The notes under the pieces were generated by a model. The model did not search any database, had not been told where the DNA came from, and saw only the letters and a list, made by a program, of their open reading frames with translations. A stretch of DNA of 64,000 nt. It comes from Sphingomonas panni. GTDB taxonomy: Bacteria > Pseudomonadota > Alphaproteobacteria > Sphingomonadales > Sphingomonadaceae. Of this stretch, positions 49,325 through 58,412 are shown one piece after another. Position 1 is the stretch's first letter. Each line of letters starts with the position of its first letter. Made by a program: the position numbers and the translations under genes. The stretch is from positions 50,425 to 114,424 of the forward strand of contig NZ_JAKREU010000011.1 in the NCBI RefSeq assembly GCF_022664435.1, written 5' to 3'.

Positions 49325-50197
49325 TCAGTCGCCGGGTGCGTTGCCGCAACCGGCACGGATCAGAAGGGCCACGGCCGCCTCCCAAGCCGGTGTCCCGGGG
49401 GCAATCAGTTCGACATGGCCGGTGTTGTCCACCTCGTGCAGCGTTACGTCGTCGCCCCGTTCCCGTGCCATTCGCGCGAAGTCCGGGGCCATGCGCGCCG
49501 GCACGATCCGATCGTCGCGGCCGTTCAGCAGGTCGATCGGTACGCCGATCGGCAGCAGGTCGGGCACCGACGTATCGGCGAAGCGGTCCGCCCGCTCACC
49601 GACCAGCCTGACGATAACATCGGTGCCGCAGCCATTGTCGGGGCTCGATTCGACCGCCGCCAGGTCGGGCAGGCCGCCCAGGCTGATGACATGCGCGATC
49701 CGAAGCGGATCGCCACCGGCGAGTATGCTTTCCGGCGGCAGGCGGTGACGCGCCGCAAGCCATAGGGCGAGATGGCCGCCCGCCGAGTGGCCAAGTGCAA
49801 CGACGTGCGACAGGTCGAGGCCGAAAGCATCGGCGTGGCACCGCAGCAGGTCGGCGGCGGCAGCGGCATCGTCAAACGTGCCGGGATAGCCCCCACCGTC
49901 CCGGTCGACGCCGCGATAGTCGATGTTCCACACCGCGTATCCGCGGGTCCGCAGATCGGCTGCCGCCCAGTCCATCAACCGCCGGTCGGCGATGGCGCTC
50001 TGCCAGCAGCCGCCATGCACCATCAGGACAGTCGGCCAGCGTCCGGCCGGTTGCCCCTTCGGTAGCCACAGGTCGACGACCTGCAGACTGTCCTCGCCAT
50101 AGCGGAGGCGATGATCGGGATCGGGACGGGGGCACTCGGTCAGGTCGGGCCACGTCATCGGTACCCAGCGTACATCGGGCATTTTTGGCGACGTCAT
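49325..50197 (-). CDS. Alpha/beta hydrolase, esterase type
   Basis: 290 residues. HSL/kynurenine-formamidase-like esterase layout: oxyanion HGGCW (about 61-65), nucleophile Ser138 in GHSAGG, a probable acid in LLNGRDDRIVP, and His in EVDNTGHVELI near the C-terminus. Motif WNIDYRGVDRDGGGYPGTFDD is characteristic of this group. No signal peptide, so cytoplasmic; substrate unknown. ATG 50197 is used, with internal ATGs at residues 6 and 14 as alternatives. Divergent from the TetR-type gene, which may control it. Confidence 0.85.
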   Translation of the reverse strand: MTSPKMPDVRWVPMTWPDLTECPRPDPDHRLRYGEDSLQVVDLWLPKGQPAGRWPTVLMVHGGCWQSAIADRRLMDWAAADLRTRGYAVWNIDYRGVDRDGGGYPGTFDDAAAAADLLRCHADAFGLDLSHVVALGHSAGGHLALWLAARHRLPPESILAGGDPLRIAHVISLGGLPDLAAVESSPDNGCGTDVIVRLVGERADRFADTSVPDLLPIGVPIDLLNGRDDRIVPARMAPDFARMARERGDDVTLHEVDNTGHVELIAPGTPAWEAAVALLIRAGCGNAPGD

Positions 50198-50225
50198 CGT
50201 TCAAAACTGCAACAAATGCCGGACA

Positions 50226-50255
50226 ACGACAATGCAGGTCGTAATATCGTATAAT
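50226..50255 (+). promoter_or_regulatory. Candidate promoter of the TetR gene
   Basis: A perfect -10 TATAAT (50250-50255) lies in an AT-rich stretch, with a weak -35 ACGACA (50226-50231) 18 bp upstream. It leaves an 83-bp leader before the TetR start. The same AT-rich region may carry the divergent esterase promoter. Confidence 0.35.
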
Positions 50256-50338
50256 AAATTTGTGCTGGCCGAGGCTGTTGGTTAAGAACGTGTTGGGGAA
50301 GGTATTGCTATCCGTGGGATAGCCGCAGGGGGCGTGAC

Positions 50339-50920
50339 GTGGGTAGAATTCGTACGATCGAGCGTGACAAGCTGTTGGACGCCGCCGAGGCAGTAACGAT
50401 GGACAAGGGGCCGGCCGGCCTGACCATCGCTGCAGTCGCCGAACGGATGGGCATCACCAATGGTGGCGTGCAGTACAGCTTCCGCAGCAAGGAATCGCTT
50501 ATCGCCGCGATGTTCGAGCGGTGGCAGCAGGAATATGCCGACCATATGATGGAGCTTGGCGCATCGCCGGACGACGGAGCATCGCGCATCCGGGCGCATC
50601 TTTCCTACAGCACGAGCTATGAGGAACGGTCGAAGCGCGGCGCGCCGACGCTGCTGGTGTCGCTGCTCAATTCGCCGCAGCACATGGTGCAGGTGCGGCG
50701 CTGGTATCGCAATCGGCTGGACGCGATCGATACCTCGATCCCGGAGGGCCGCTGGCTGCGTCTCGCTTTCCTGTCGTTGGAAGGGGCGTTCCTGATGCGG
50801 CTGTTCGGGTTGATCGACATGGAGAGCGACGAGTGGCGTTCGATCGTCGACGATGTCTGGGCGCTGTGCGACGGGACGCTGGTGCGGGCGCAGGACGATG
50901 CGGGGCGGCAGGCGGCCTGA
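50339..50920 (+). CDS. TetR family transcriptional regulator
   Basis: 193 residues. The N-terminal HTH is at about residues 10-55 (LLDAAEAVTMDKGPAGLTIA, then MGITNGGVQYSFRSKESLI), with the typical GVxYxFxxKExL motif. The C-terminal helical domain (SYEERSKRGAPTLLVSLLNS) would bind an unknown effector. The start is GTG 50339; there is no in-frame ATG before the HTH. It is divergent from the esterase, the usual arrangement for a local repressor. It lies 60 bp upstream of parC. Confidence 0.88.
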   Translation: MGRIRTIERDKLLDAAEAVTMDKGPAGLTIAAVAERMGITNGGVQYSFRSKESLIAAMFERWQQEYADHMMELGASPDDGASRIRAHLSYSTSYEERSKRGAPTLLVSLLNSPQHMVQVRRWYRNRLDAIDTSIPEGRWLRLAFLSLEGAFLMRLFGLIDMESDEWRSIVDDVWALCDGTLVRAQDDAGRQAA

Positions 50921-50980
50921 TCCCCATTCGTTCCATTTCGCCCCTCGCGGAGGTCGCATTCCCCTGCTATCGGGGGGACG

Positions 50981-53233
50981 ATGGCAAGTGAACTGACCGA
51001 CCCCTCGACGCCGATCGGCGTATTCGACGCACCGTTCGACAGCGCGCTGTCCGAACGATATCTCGTCTATGCGCTGTCGACGATCACCGCGCGGTCGCTG
51101 CCCGATGTGCGTGACGGGTTGAAGCCGGTGCATCGCCGACTATTGTGGGCGATGCGGCTGCTGAAGCTGGATCCGGCGTCGGGCTACAAGAAATGCGCGC
51201 GCGTCGTCGGCGACGTGATCGGCAAATATCATCCGCATGGCGACCAGTCGGTCTATGACGCGATGGTCCGCCTCGCGCAGGACTTCGCGCTGCGCTATCC
51301 GCTGGTCGACGGTCAGGGTAATTTCGGCAATATCGACGGCGATAACGCCGCCGCCTATCGCTATACCGAAGCGCGGCTGACCCAGGTCGCGATCGACCTG
51401 ATGGCGGGCCTCGACGAGGACGCCACCGATTTCCGCCCGACCTATAATGGCGAGGAGCAGGAGCCGGAGCTGTTCCCCGGCATGTTCCCGAACCTGCTGG
51501 CCAATGGCGCCAGCGGTATCGCGGTCGGCATGGCGACCAGCGTGCCGCCGCATAACGCCGCCGAATTGTTCGACGCCGCGATCGTGCTGGTCGATCAGCC
51601 GGAGGCGGACGATGCGGCGGTGCTGGCGCATGTCCGCGGCCCCGATTTCCCGACCGGCGGCATCGTCGTCGATTCGCCTGCCGCGATCCGCGAATCCTAC
51701 GCCACCGGGCGGGGTGGTTTCCGCGTGCGCGCCCGGCACGAAATCGAACGCGAAAAGGGCGGCGGCTGGCAGATCGTCGTCACGCAGATTCCGTATGGCG
51801 TGCAGAAGGGCAAGCTGATCGAACAGATCGCCGCGCTCATCAACGACAAGAAGCTGCCGATCCTGACCGACGTCCGCGACGAATCGGACGCGGAGATCCG
51901 CATCGTCCTCGAACCGCGCAGCCGGACCGTCGATCCGCAGGTCCTGATGGACGGGCTGTTCCGCCTGACGGACCTCGAATCGCGCGTGCCCCTCAACCTC
52001 AACGTGCTGGACAAGGATCGCACGCCCCGCGTCATGCCGTTGCGCGAGGCGTTGAAGGCGTGGGTCGACCATCAGTTCGTCGTGTTGCGCCGGCGCAGCG
52101 AACACCGATTGGCCAAGATCGCCGACCGGATCGAACTGCTTGACGGCTATCTTGCGGCCTATCTGAACCTCGACCGGGTAATCGCGATCATCCGTACCGA
52201 GGACGAACCGAAGCCGGTGCTGATCGCCGAATTTGCGCTGACCGATCGGCAGGCGGAGGCGATCCTTAACATGCGGCTGCGTTCGTTGCGCAAGCTGGAG
52301 GAGATGGAAATCCGGGGCGAACGCGCGAAGCTGGAGAAGGAGCAGGCCGAACTCACTCTGCTGCTGTCGAGCGAGGCGCGGCAGCGGACGCGGATGAAGC
52401 GCGACCTGACGAAGATGCGCGACCGTTATGGTCACGACACTGCACTGGGCGCGCGGCGCACGACTGTCGAGGAAGCGGCCCCGGCCCGCGAAATCCCGGC
52501 CGAGGCGATGATCGAGCGCGAACCGCTGACCGTCATCCTGTCGCAGCGCGGCTGGGTGCGGGCGCTGAAGGGGCATGTCGATCTGGCGTCGGCAGATACC
52601 GCGCGGTTCAAGGAAGGGGACGGCCCGGCGTTCGCATTCCATGCGCACACGACCGACAAGTTGCTGCTCACCACCGATGGCGGGCGATTCTATACGCTGG
52701 GCGCGGACAAGCTGCCCGGCGGGCGTGGTTTCGGCGAACCGGTCCGGGCCATGATCGACCTCGATGGCGAGGCGCGGATCGTCGGCCTGTCGCGGGCGGC
52801 GGCGTCGGATCGGTTGCTGCTGGCCGCGACCGATGGGCGGGGCTTCATGGTGCGCGTGGCGGATGTGCTGGCGGAAACGCGCAAGGGCAAGCAGGTAATG
52901 TCGCCGCGCCCCGGCGCCCGGCTGAAAGTCGTCCGGCCGGTTGCGCCGGAGGATGATTATGTCGCGTCGATCGGCGACAATCGCAAGCTGGTGCTGTTTC
53001 CCTTGAGCGAACTGGCGGAGATGGCGCGGGGGCAGGGGGTGCAGCTGCAACGCTTCCGCGACGGAGGGCTATCCGATGCGCGCACGCTGCGTTTCGCCGA
53101 TGGCCTCCACTGGACGATGGGTGGGGAAACCGGGCGGATGCGGACCGAAAGCGACCTGTCGCCGTGGCGCGCGGCACGCGGTGCGGCCGGACGGATGCCG
53201 CCCAACGGCTTCCCGCGCGACAACCGTTTCTAG
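50981..53233 (+). CDS. parC: DNA topoisomerase IV subunit A
   Basis: 750 residues. Type IIA topoisomerase subunit that decatenates daughter chromosomes. The catalytic tyrosine is Tyr128 in YRYTEARL. DGLKPVHRRLLWAM is the winged-helix start. The segment GKYHPHGDQSVYDAM is the quinolone-region helix, in which the E. coli Ser80 position is Gln89. The C-terminal beta-pinwheel (about 500-720) supports ParC over GyrA, as does the absence of a GyrA-box. ATG 50981 starts the family sequence. Stands alone. Confidence 0.95.
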   Translation: MASELTDPSTPIGVFDAPFDSALSERYLVYALSTITARSLPDVRDGLKPVHRRLLWAMRLLKLDPASGYKKCARVVGDVIGKYHPHGDQSVYDAMVRLAQDFALRYPLVDGQGNFGNIDGDNAAAYRYTEARLTQVAIDLMAGLDEDATDFRPTYNGEEQEPELFPGMFPNLLANGASGIAVGMATSVPPHNAAELFDAAIVLVDQPEADDAAVLAHVRGPDFPTGGIVVDSPAAIRESYATGRGGFRVRARHEIEREKGGGWQIVVTQIPYGVQKGKLIEQIAALINDKKLPILTDVRDESDAEIRIVLEPRSRTVDPQVLMDGLFRLTDLESRVPLNLNVLDKDRTPRVMPLREALKAWVDHQFVVLRRRSEHRLAKIADRIELLDGYLAAYLNLDRVIAIIRTEDEPKPVLIAEFALTDRQAEAILNMRLRSLRKLEEMEIRGERAKLEKEQAELTLLLSSEARQRTRMKRDLTKMRDRYGHDTALGARRTTVEEAAPAREIPAEAMIEREPLTVILSQRGWVRALKGHVDLASADTARFKEGDGPAFAFHAHTTDKLLLTTDGGRFYTLGADKLPGGRGFGEPVRAMIDLDGEARIVGLSRAAASDRLLLAATDGRGFMVRVADVLAETRKGKQVMSPRPGARLKVVRPVAPEDDYVASIGDNRKLVLFPLSELAEMARGQGVQLQRFRDGGLSDARTLRFADGLHWTMGGETGRMRTESDLSPWRAARGAAGRMPPNGFPRDNRF

Positions 53234-53291
53234 AGCGCAGACGTCATACCTTCGTACCGGTTTCAGAAGCTTTTAACCTCCGGTCGCCATA

Positions 53292-55046
53292 GTGATCGGG
53301 ATGGCGTTCGGCAGGCATATATTTTCGGCGTTCAGGTCGCAGGCGTTCCCGCTTCCCGGTCCCGGGGCGGTCGCGATGCCAAGCGATCTCGGGCTACCAG
53401 AGCCGTCGGAAAACGATCCGCGGGAACCGATCCTCGACCTGTTGCCGGTGCCCACGGCGATCATCGTGGCGAATGCCGGGGGGGTGGTGTTCGAGGCGGT
53501 GAACCTCGCCTTTCGCGCGGCGGGCTTCGCCGATAGCGATGGGCGCGCGGCGTTGCTGCACGAGATCGGCGACCAGCTGCTGTCGTTCCTGATGTCCGGC
53601 GACACGCGGCGTCGCATGGCGTTGCGGCTGGGCGATGCGGTCGACAGCCGGCATTATGATGTCACGCTCGCGCGGCGGCCGGAATCGGTCGGCATCCCGC
53701 GCTGCATGATGTCGATGGTCGATCAGACGCCGGAACAGCGCACCGAAACCAGTCTGCGTCGCGAAATGAGCACCGATTCGCTGACCGGCCTGCCCAATCG
53801 CATCGGGTTCGGCGATCTGGTCGAGGAACGCGTGGTGGATGGCGACCGGGATGGGTTCGCGGTTCTGGCGGTCAACCTCGACCGGTTCAGCCGGGTAAAC
53901 GCATGCATGGGGTCGCTGTCGGGCGACGAATTGCTGATTTCGGTCGCGCGTCGGCTGAAGGGGGTTTTGCGCAGCAACGACGTGCTGGCGCGAACCGGCG
54001 GCGACGAATTTGCCGTGCTGCTCAGCCTGCGCGACGGGACCGAGGACGCGCTGCAGGCCGCGGGGCGGTTGCAACAGGCGTTGGTCCAGCCGTTCCAGCT
54101 GACGGATTTCAGCATCCGGGTCGAATGCTCGATCGGCATTGCGCTGGGCGAGGATGCCGATGCGGAGGCGGAGGATATGATCCGCCACGCCCAGTTCGCG
54201 GTGAAGCGGTCCAAGCGAACCGGCCAGACCGAAGTCTATCGCCCGCATCTGTTCGATATCGTGCGCAGCCAGTTTTCGATCGAAACCCGGCTGCGGCATG
54301 CGCTGGAGGACGGGCAGCTCCATCTCGCGTTTCAGCCGATCTGCGACCTCTCGACCGGCCGGATCAACAGCTTCGAAGCACTGGCGCGGTGGACGACGCC
54401 CGAGGGGGAGAATATCTCACCGGTCGATTTCATTCCGGTGGCCGAGGAATCGGGGCTGATCGTACCGCTTGGACGCTGGGCAATGGCGGAAGCGGGGCGG
54501 ACGCTGGCCGAATGGGATCGGCGTGCCGGTACCGATTGCGGCGCACGCATGGCGGTGAACCTGTCGGCGGTGCAGTTGCAGCGCGACAATGTCGAGGCGA
54601 TGTTCGCCGCCATACTGGCGCAGTACGGCCTGACCGGGGACCGCTTCACCATCGAGCTGACCGAAAGCGCGTTCATCGTCGATCCCGACCGGACGCTGTG
54701 TACGATGCTGGCGCTGAAGGAGATGGGTGCGGCGATCGCGATGGACGATTTCGGCACCGGCTATTCCAACCTGGCCTATCTGCAGAAGCTGCCGATCGAC
54801 AAGCTGAAGATCGACCGCAGCTTCATCACCGGAATGCTGGCCGACCGTGACAAGGTGGCGATCGTCCGTGCGATCCTGAGCCTCGCCCAGGCGCTGGGAC
54901 TGCGCACGACCGCGGAGGGGATCGAGACGCAGGAGCTGGAACACACGCTGGTCGCGCTCGGCTGCGCCTTTGGCCAGGGCTATTTCTATTCGCGACCGAT
55001 CGATGCGGACGCGGCCTATGCGTTGCTGGTCGCGCGCAACGCCTGA
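53292..55046 (+). CDS. GGDEF-EAL cyclic-di-GMP protein
   Basis: 584 residues. An N-terminal PAS-like part (about 40-140), then a GGDEF domain with intact active site GGDEF (236-240). The EAL domain follows, with EAL at 362-364 and the metal motifs DDFGTGYSNLAYL and VRAILSLAQALGL. Both halves look catalytically competent, so it may make or degrade c-di-GMP depending on the PAS input. No membrane helix. The start may be GTG 53292 or ATG 53301. Its 3' end overlaps the convergent cca gene by 31 bp. It may act with the PilZ protein at 10538. Confidence 0.9.
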   Translation: MIGMAFGRHIFSAFRSQAFPLPGPGAVAMPSDLGLPEPSENDPREPILDLLPVPTAIIVANAGGVVFEAVNLAFRAAGFADSDGRAALLHEIGDQLLSFLMSGDTRRRMALRLGDAVDSRHYDVTLARRPESVGIPRCMMSMVDQTPEQRTETSLRREMSTDSLTGLPNRIGFGDLVEERVVDGDRDGFAVLAVNLDRFSRVNACMGSLSGDELLISVARRLKGVLRSNDVLARTGGDEFAVLLSLRDGTEDALQAAGRLQQALVQPFQLTDFSIRVECSIGIALGEDADAEAEDMIRHAQFAVKRSKRTGQTEVYRPHLFDIVRSQFSIETRLRHALEDGQLHLAFQPICDLSTGRINSFEALARWTTPEGENISPVDFIPVAEESGLIVPLGRWAMAEAGRTLAEWDRRAGTDCGARMAVNLSAVQLQRDNVEAMFAAILAQYGLTGDRFTIELTESAFIVDPDRTLCTMLALKEMGAAIAMDDFGTGYSNLAYLQKLPIDKLKIDRSFITGMLADRDKVAIVRAILSLAQALGLRTTAEGIETQELEHTLVALGCAFGQGYFYSRPIDADAAYALLVARNA

Positions 55047-56218
55047 GCCACGACCTCGTCCGCAATCGCCGCCGTCCGAGCCGCGTCGGGAAAGCCCTCC
55101 GCAATCCAGCGATCCTCGACCTGCCGCAGCGCACGCGCCACATCCGGTCCGCGTGCCAGCCCGCGCTCGACCAGCGCGCCACCCGACAGGGGCAGTGTCG
55201 GCCGCGCCCAGCCGGCGACCATCGCCGCGCCATTCGGGTCGTCCGTGCGCAACAGCCGGTCGACCGCACCCTCGATCCCGAGCCGGTAGCCCATTGCCAG
55301 CGGATGGTCGTTCGCGTCGCCCAACGCGACGGCGACCCGCTTGCGCTGGACGTTGGACAGTTTCAGCCGCGCGGTGACGCCCTCGGCATTGTCGATGTCG
55401 AGCAGGCTGGCGAGCCGCCGGATCGGATCGGGAGCGATGCCCGCCGCCGCCTCTGCCGCGACCAGCGCCGCCAGCCGGTCGACCGCGGCCGCATCGACTT
55501 CGGGCAAAACCGGCTGCCAGATGCCGTGATCGACCATCAGCCGCAGCACGCCCACGGCGTCGCGGGCCACCAGCAGCTTGAGAAGTTCGTCGGCGATCCG
55601 TTCGCGCGAAAGCGCCATCAGGTCGTTGGCCCGCACCACGCACGCCGCGAGCGCCTCGGCATCCGGCACATCGCCGAACCGCGCGAGGAAGCGGAAGAAG
55701 CGCAGGATGCGCAGGTGATCTTCCGCAATCCGGCGCAACGGATCGCCGATGAAGCGGACCCGGCCGGCATGGAGATCGGCGATACCACTGAAATAATCGT
55801 GCAGCCGATAATCCGACATATCGGCATAGAGCGCGTTCATCGTGAAATCGCGCCGTGCGGCATCGGCCTGCCAATCATCGGTAAACGCGACCTCGGCATG
55901 ACGGCCATCGGTCGTCACGTCATGGCGCAGCGTCGTCACCTCGACCACCGTGCCGTCTGAGACCGCAGTGATCGTCCCGTGCGCGATGCCGGTCGGTATC
56001 GCCTTGATCCCTGCCGCCTGCAGCCGCCGGACGACTTCCTCCGGCGGATGGATCGTCGCCACGTCGATATCGGCGACCGGCAGGCCCAGCAGCGTGTCGC
56101 GCACCGCCCCCCCGACATAGCGCGCCGCGCCTTCGCCCAGTGCCGCCGCCAGTCGGTCCAGCCCGGGCCGCTGCATCCATTCGGCGGGGGGCAGGGTGGT
56201 GAAGGTTGTCACGGCCAT
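55016..56218 (-). CDS. cca: CCA tRNA nucleotidyltransferase
   Basis: 400 residues. It adds or repairs CCA at tRNA 3' ends. The class II nucleotidyltransferase head has RYVGGAVRDTLLGLPVADID with the DxD metal site. Neck and RNA-binding parts have RRDFTMNALY and EDHLRILRFFRFLARFG. A helical C-terminal part follows. ATG 56218 overlaps the NUDIX gene stop by 10 bp, so the three genes 57359-55016 form one operon. The 3' end overlaps the convergent GGDEF-EAL gene by 31 bp. Confidence 0.95.
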   Translation of the reverse strand: MAVTTFTTLPPAEWMQRPGLDRLAAALGEGAARYVGGAVRDTLLGLPVADIDVATIHPPEEVVRRLQAAGIKAIPTGIAHGTITAVSDGTVVEVTTLRHDVTTDGRHAEVAFTDDWQADAARRDFTMNALYADMSDYRLHDYFSGIADLHAGRVRFIGDPLRRIAEDHLRILRFFRFLARFGDVPDAEALAACVVRANDLMALSRERIADELLKLLVARDAVGVLRLMVDHGIWQPVLPEVDAAAVDRLAALVAAEAAAGIAPDPIRRLASLLDIDNAEGVTARLKLSNVQRKRVAVALGDANDHPLAMGYRLGIEGAVDRLLRTDDPNGAAMVAGWARPTLPLSGGALVERGLARGPDVARALRQVEDRWIAEGFPDAARTAAIADEVVAQALRATSNA

Positions 56219-56799
56219 GTCAGTCTTTGCGCCAAGTTGACGATCATAGCAGCCGTCGCACCCCAGATGCGCCGTTCGCCATGGATCAGTTCGTAATAAT
56301 GTCGCTCGCGTCCCTCATGCCAGCGGCTGCCGCGCCGAAGGTTGGCGGGGTCGAGGAGGAAGGCGAGCGGGACCTCGAAGATCGCATCGACCTCCCGCGG
56401 ATGGGGCAGGAGCGGCAGGTCGGCGGGCACGACGGCCAGTACCGGCGTCACCTCAAACCCCGTCACCGTATGATAGCGGTCGAGCGTCGCGACGACCTGC
56501 GCCGCGTCCGCCGGCAGCGCGATCTCCTCACCGGCCTCGCGTAGCGCTGCGCCGACCGCATCGGAATCACCCGGATCGATACTGCCGCCGGGAAAGGCGA
56601 CCTGTCCCGCATGGGTGCGCAGGTCGCCGGTCCGCTGGGTCAGCAACACGCCCGGTTCCGCCCGGTCGGTCACCGCGATCAGCACCGCCGCCGCGCGCCA
56701 GCCATTGTCGGGCATCGGTGCGTCGCCGTTCAAATCCCCTGTCAGCAGCGGTCCGGCGGGCGCTGCGAGCCGCGCCCGCAGCTGCTCCGCCAATGTCAT
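56209..56799 (-). CDS. NUDIX hydrolase, CoA pyrophosphatase type
   Basis: 196 residues. LLTQRTGDLRTHAGQVAFPGG is the CoA-pyrophosphatase (UPF0035) signature, followed by the Nudix box GGSIDPGDSDAVGAALREAGEEI. It probably cleaves CoA or related pyrophosphates to 3',5'-ADP and phosphopantetheine. The C-terminus is RLTWP. ATG 56799 overlaps the DUF1285 stop (ATGA, 56796-56799) and its 3' end overlaps cca by 10 bp. Confidence 0.9.
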   Translation of the reverse strand: MTLAEQLRARLAAPAGPLLTGDLNGDAPMPDNGWRAAAVLIAVTDRAEPGVLLTQRTGDLRTHAGQVAFPGGSIDPGDSDAVGAALREAGEEIALPADAAQVVATLDRYHTVTGFEVTPVLAVVPADLPLLPHPREVDAIFEVPLAFLLDPANLRRGSRWHEGRERHYYELIHGERRIWGATAAMIVNLAQRLTWP

Positions 56800-57359
56800 G
56801 CCGGCTCGAACGGAAAGAATGCGCCTTCGCTCCACAATCCGCGCCGCCCGTCAGGCCCAGCTACCATTTGTTCGACCAGTTCATAGAACACTGACCGGGA
56901 GATCAGCGCGTCCATGCCGCCGCGAACGCGCAGATAGGGCCGGGGGGCGTCGTGGGTCCCTTCGATCCGAATCGGATGCTCGGCATCGGCCACCGCGACT
57001 TCTTCCGTATTCAGCCGGAACGCGATGCGCCCCTGTTCGCCATCGCCGGACAGCTTTGCCTCCACGGCGACGAACGGGGCATCGTCGACGGCGATCGAAA
57101 GCTTCTCGACCGGCGTCACCAGCACATGGGAACCATCGGATTCGCGCCGCAGGATCGTAGCGAACAACCGTACCAGCTCGGCGCGCGTGATCGGGCTGCC
57201 TTGATGGAACCAGCTGCCATCGGCCGCGATCCGCATCTCGCTGTCGCCGCAATGCGTCGGATTCCAGCGATCGACGGGCGGCAGCTTGGCCTCGGCGGCG
57301 AGGCGCGCAACCTCGGCGAGCGACAGGGAAGCGAAATCGGCGGGGGGCTGCATCGGCAT
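56796..57359 (-). CDS. DUF1285 family protein
   Basis: 187 residues. WNPTHCGDSEMRIAADGSWF, followed by ITRAELVRLFATILRRESDG and VTPVEKLSIAVDDAPF, is the DUF1285 signature. Two beta-barrel-like domains (residues about 20-100 and 100-185). Function unknown. First gene of the DUF1285-NUDIX-cca operon, overlapping the NUDIX gene by 4 bp. ATG 57359 gives the expected N-terminus. Confidence 0.9.
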   Translation of the reverse strand: MPMQPPADFASLSLAEVARLAAEAKLPPVDRWNPTHCGDSEMRIAADGSWFHQGSPITRAELVRLFATILRRESDGSHVLVTPVEKLSIAVDDAPFVAVEAKLSGDGEQGRIAFRLNTEEVAVADAEHPIRIEGTHDAPRPYLRVRGGMDALISRSVFYELVEQMVAGPDGRRGLWSEGAFFPFEPA

Positions 57360-57400
57360 GGATTTCCGTTAGCTCGCTCTACCCGGCCGCGACAAGAGGG

Positions 57401-57898
57401 TCAGGCCGCCAGTGCGACCCGCGGCGCCAGAATGCCCGACCGCAGTGGTACGTCGCCGCGCGCCAGCAATCGCGCCTGCTCATAGGGGCCGGGCATCCGC
57501 CAGCCGCCGGTACGCTCGGCGGTGAAGCCGAACCGTTGATAATAGGGCGCGTCGCCGACCAGCATCAGGGGTGCGCCGTCGCCGGCGGCCGCGATCGCGC
57601 GCTGCATCAGCTGATGCCCGATGCCGGTCCCCTGCCGCTCCGGCGTCACCGCCACGGGCCCGACCATCACCAGTGGCAGCGTACCACCGTCGTCGCAGTT
57701 CAGCTGCACCGGCCAGCATTGAATGCATCCGACCAGTTGCCGGTCCTCGACCCGGGCAAAGCTCAGGCCGTCGATCGGCGACAGCCCGGCCCGCACGCGA
57801 TAGGCCGTTCGCCCATGCCGATCGCTACCGAACGCCACGTCGAGCAGCCCTTCGACATCGGCGACGGGAATGGTGGTCAGGGGCTGCAGGTCGGGCAA
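57401..57898 (-). CDS. GNAT-family N-acetyltransferase
   Basis: About 165 residues in the YhbS-like group. Acetyl-CoA binding is shown by MVGPVAVTPERQGTGIGHQLM, the motif A with Q/RxxGxG/A. APYYQRFGFTAE is motif B. The acceptor is unknown. Start uncertain: TTG 57898 gives the normal domain start (PDLQPLTTIPVADVEGLLD). ATG 58015 adds 39 Cys/Pro-containing residues that overlap the region just before folB. The stop lies 42 bp before the DUF1285 gene. Confidence 0.8.
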   Translation of the reverse strand: MPDLQPLTTIPVADVEGLLDVAFGSDRHGRTAYRVRAGLSPIDGLSFARVEDRQLVGCIQCWPVQLNCDDGGTLPLVMVGPVAVTPERQGTGIGHQLMQRAIAAAGDGAPLMLVGDAPYYQRFGFTAERTGGWRMPGPYEQARLLARGDVPLRSGILAPRVALAA

Positions 57899-58040
57899 TA
57901 GAGGGTCCAGTCGGCAATCGGATCGTGGAGGCGCCTGTACCGTCGCATCGGCGGGGCACAAGTGAAGATTCGGGCAACGGCTTACGTGTCCGCCGCCTTC
58001 TGCTATCGCGCGCATATTCCCAGAAGATGACAGGTGCCGC

Positions 58041-58412
58041 TTGCGCGATTCGCTTCAGCTTGAAGTCCATGATGTCGAAGTGAATGTCCTGACCGGCATT
58101 TATTCCGAGGAAACCCACCTGCCACAGCCGTTGCGCATCTCGATGACGGTGGATCTCGACTGTCCCGAACGTTTCACGCCCGATACGCCGCTGTCGGCGT
58201 CGAAAAGCTATATGGACCTCAAGGAAGCGGCCACCACGTCGCTGCCGCAGGGGGTACATTTCACCCTGATCGAGGGGGTGGCGGATCATATCGTCGACAC
58301 GCTGTTCCTGTCCGATCCGCGCGTGCAGCGGGTGAAGATCCGTATCGTCAAGCTCGCCATCGCCGAAGCCGGCGAATCGATCGGCGTCACCATGGTCCGG
58401 CATCGGCGGTGA
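58041..58412 (+). CDS. folB: Dihydroneopterin aldolase
   Basis: 123 residues. FolB cleaves dihydroneopterin in folate synthesis. Seen: LQLEVHDVEVNVLTGIYSEE, SYMDLKEAATTSLPQ and the C-terminal KIRIVKLAIAEAGESIGVTM, in which the KxxIAEA-type lysine is kept. Start is TTG 58041; no in-frame ATG precedes the conserved first strand. Its stop overlaps the SDR gene as GTGA (58409-58412). Confidence 0.88.
   Translation: MRDSLQLEVHDVEVNVLTGIYSEETHLPQPLRISMTVDLDCPERFTPDTPLSASKSYMDLKEAATTSLPQGVHFTLIEGVADHIVDTLFLSDPRVQRVKIRIVKLAIAEAGESIGVTMVRHRR

Noticed and set aside
51140..53050. Long minus-strand frame opposite parC
   Set aside because: Antisense shadow; composition is His/Arg/Asp-rich with no domain.
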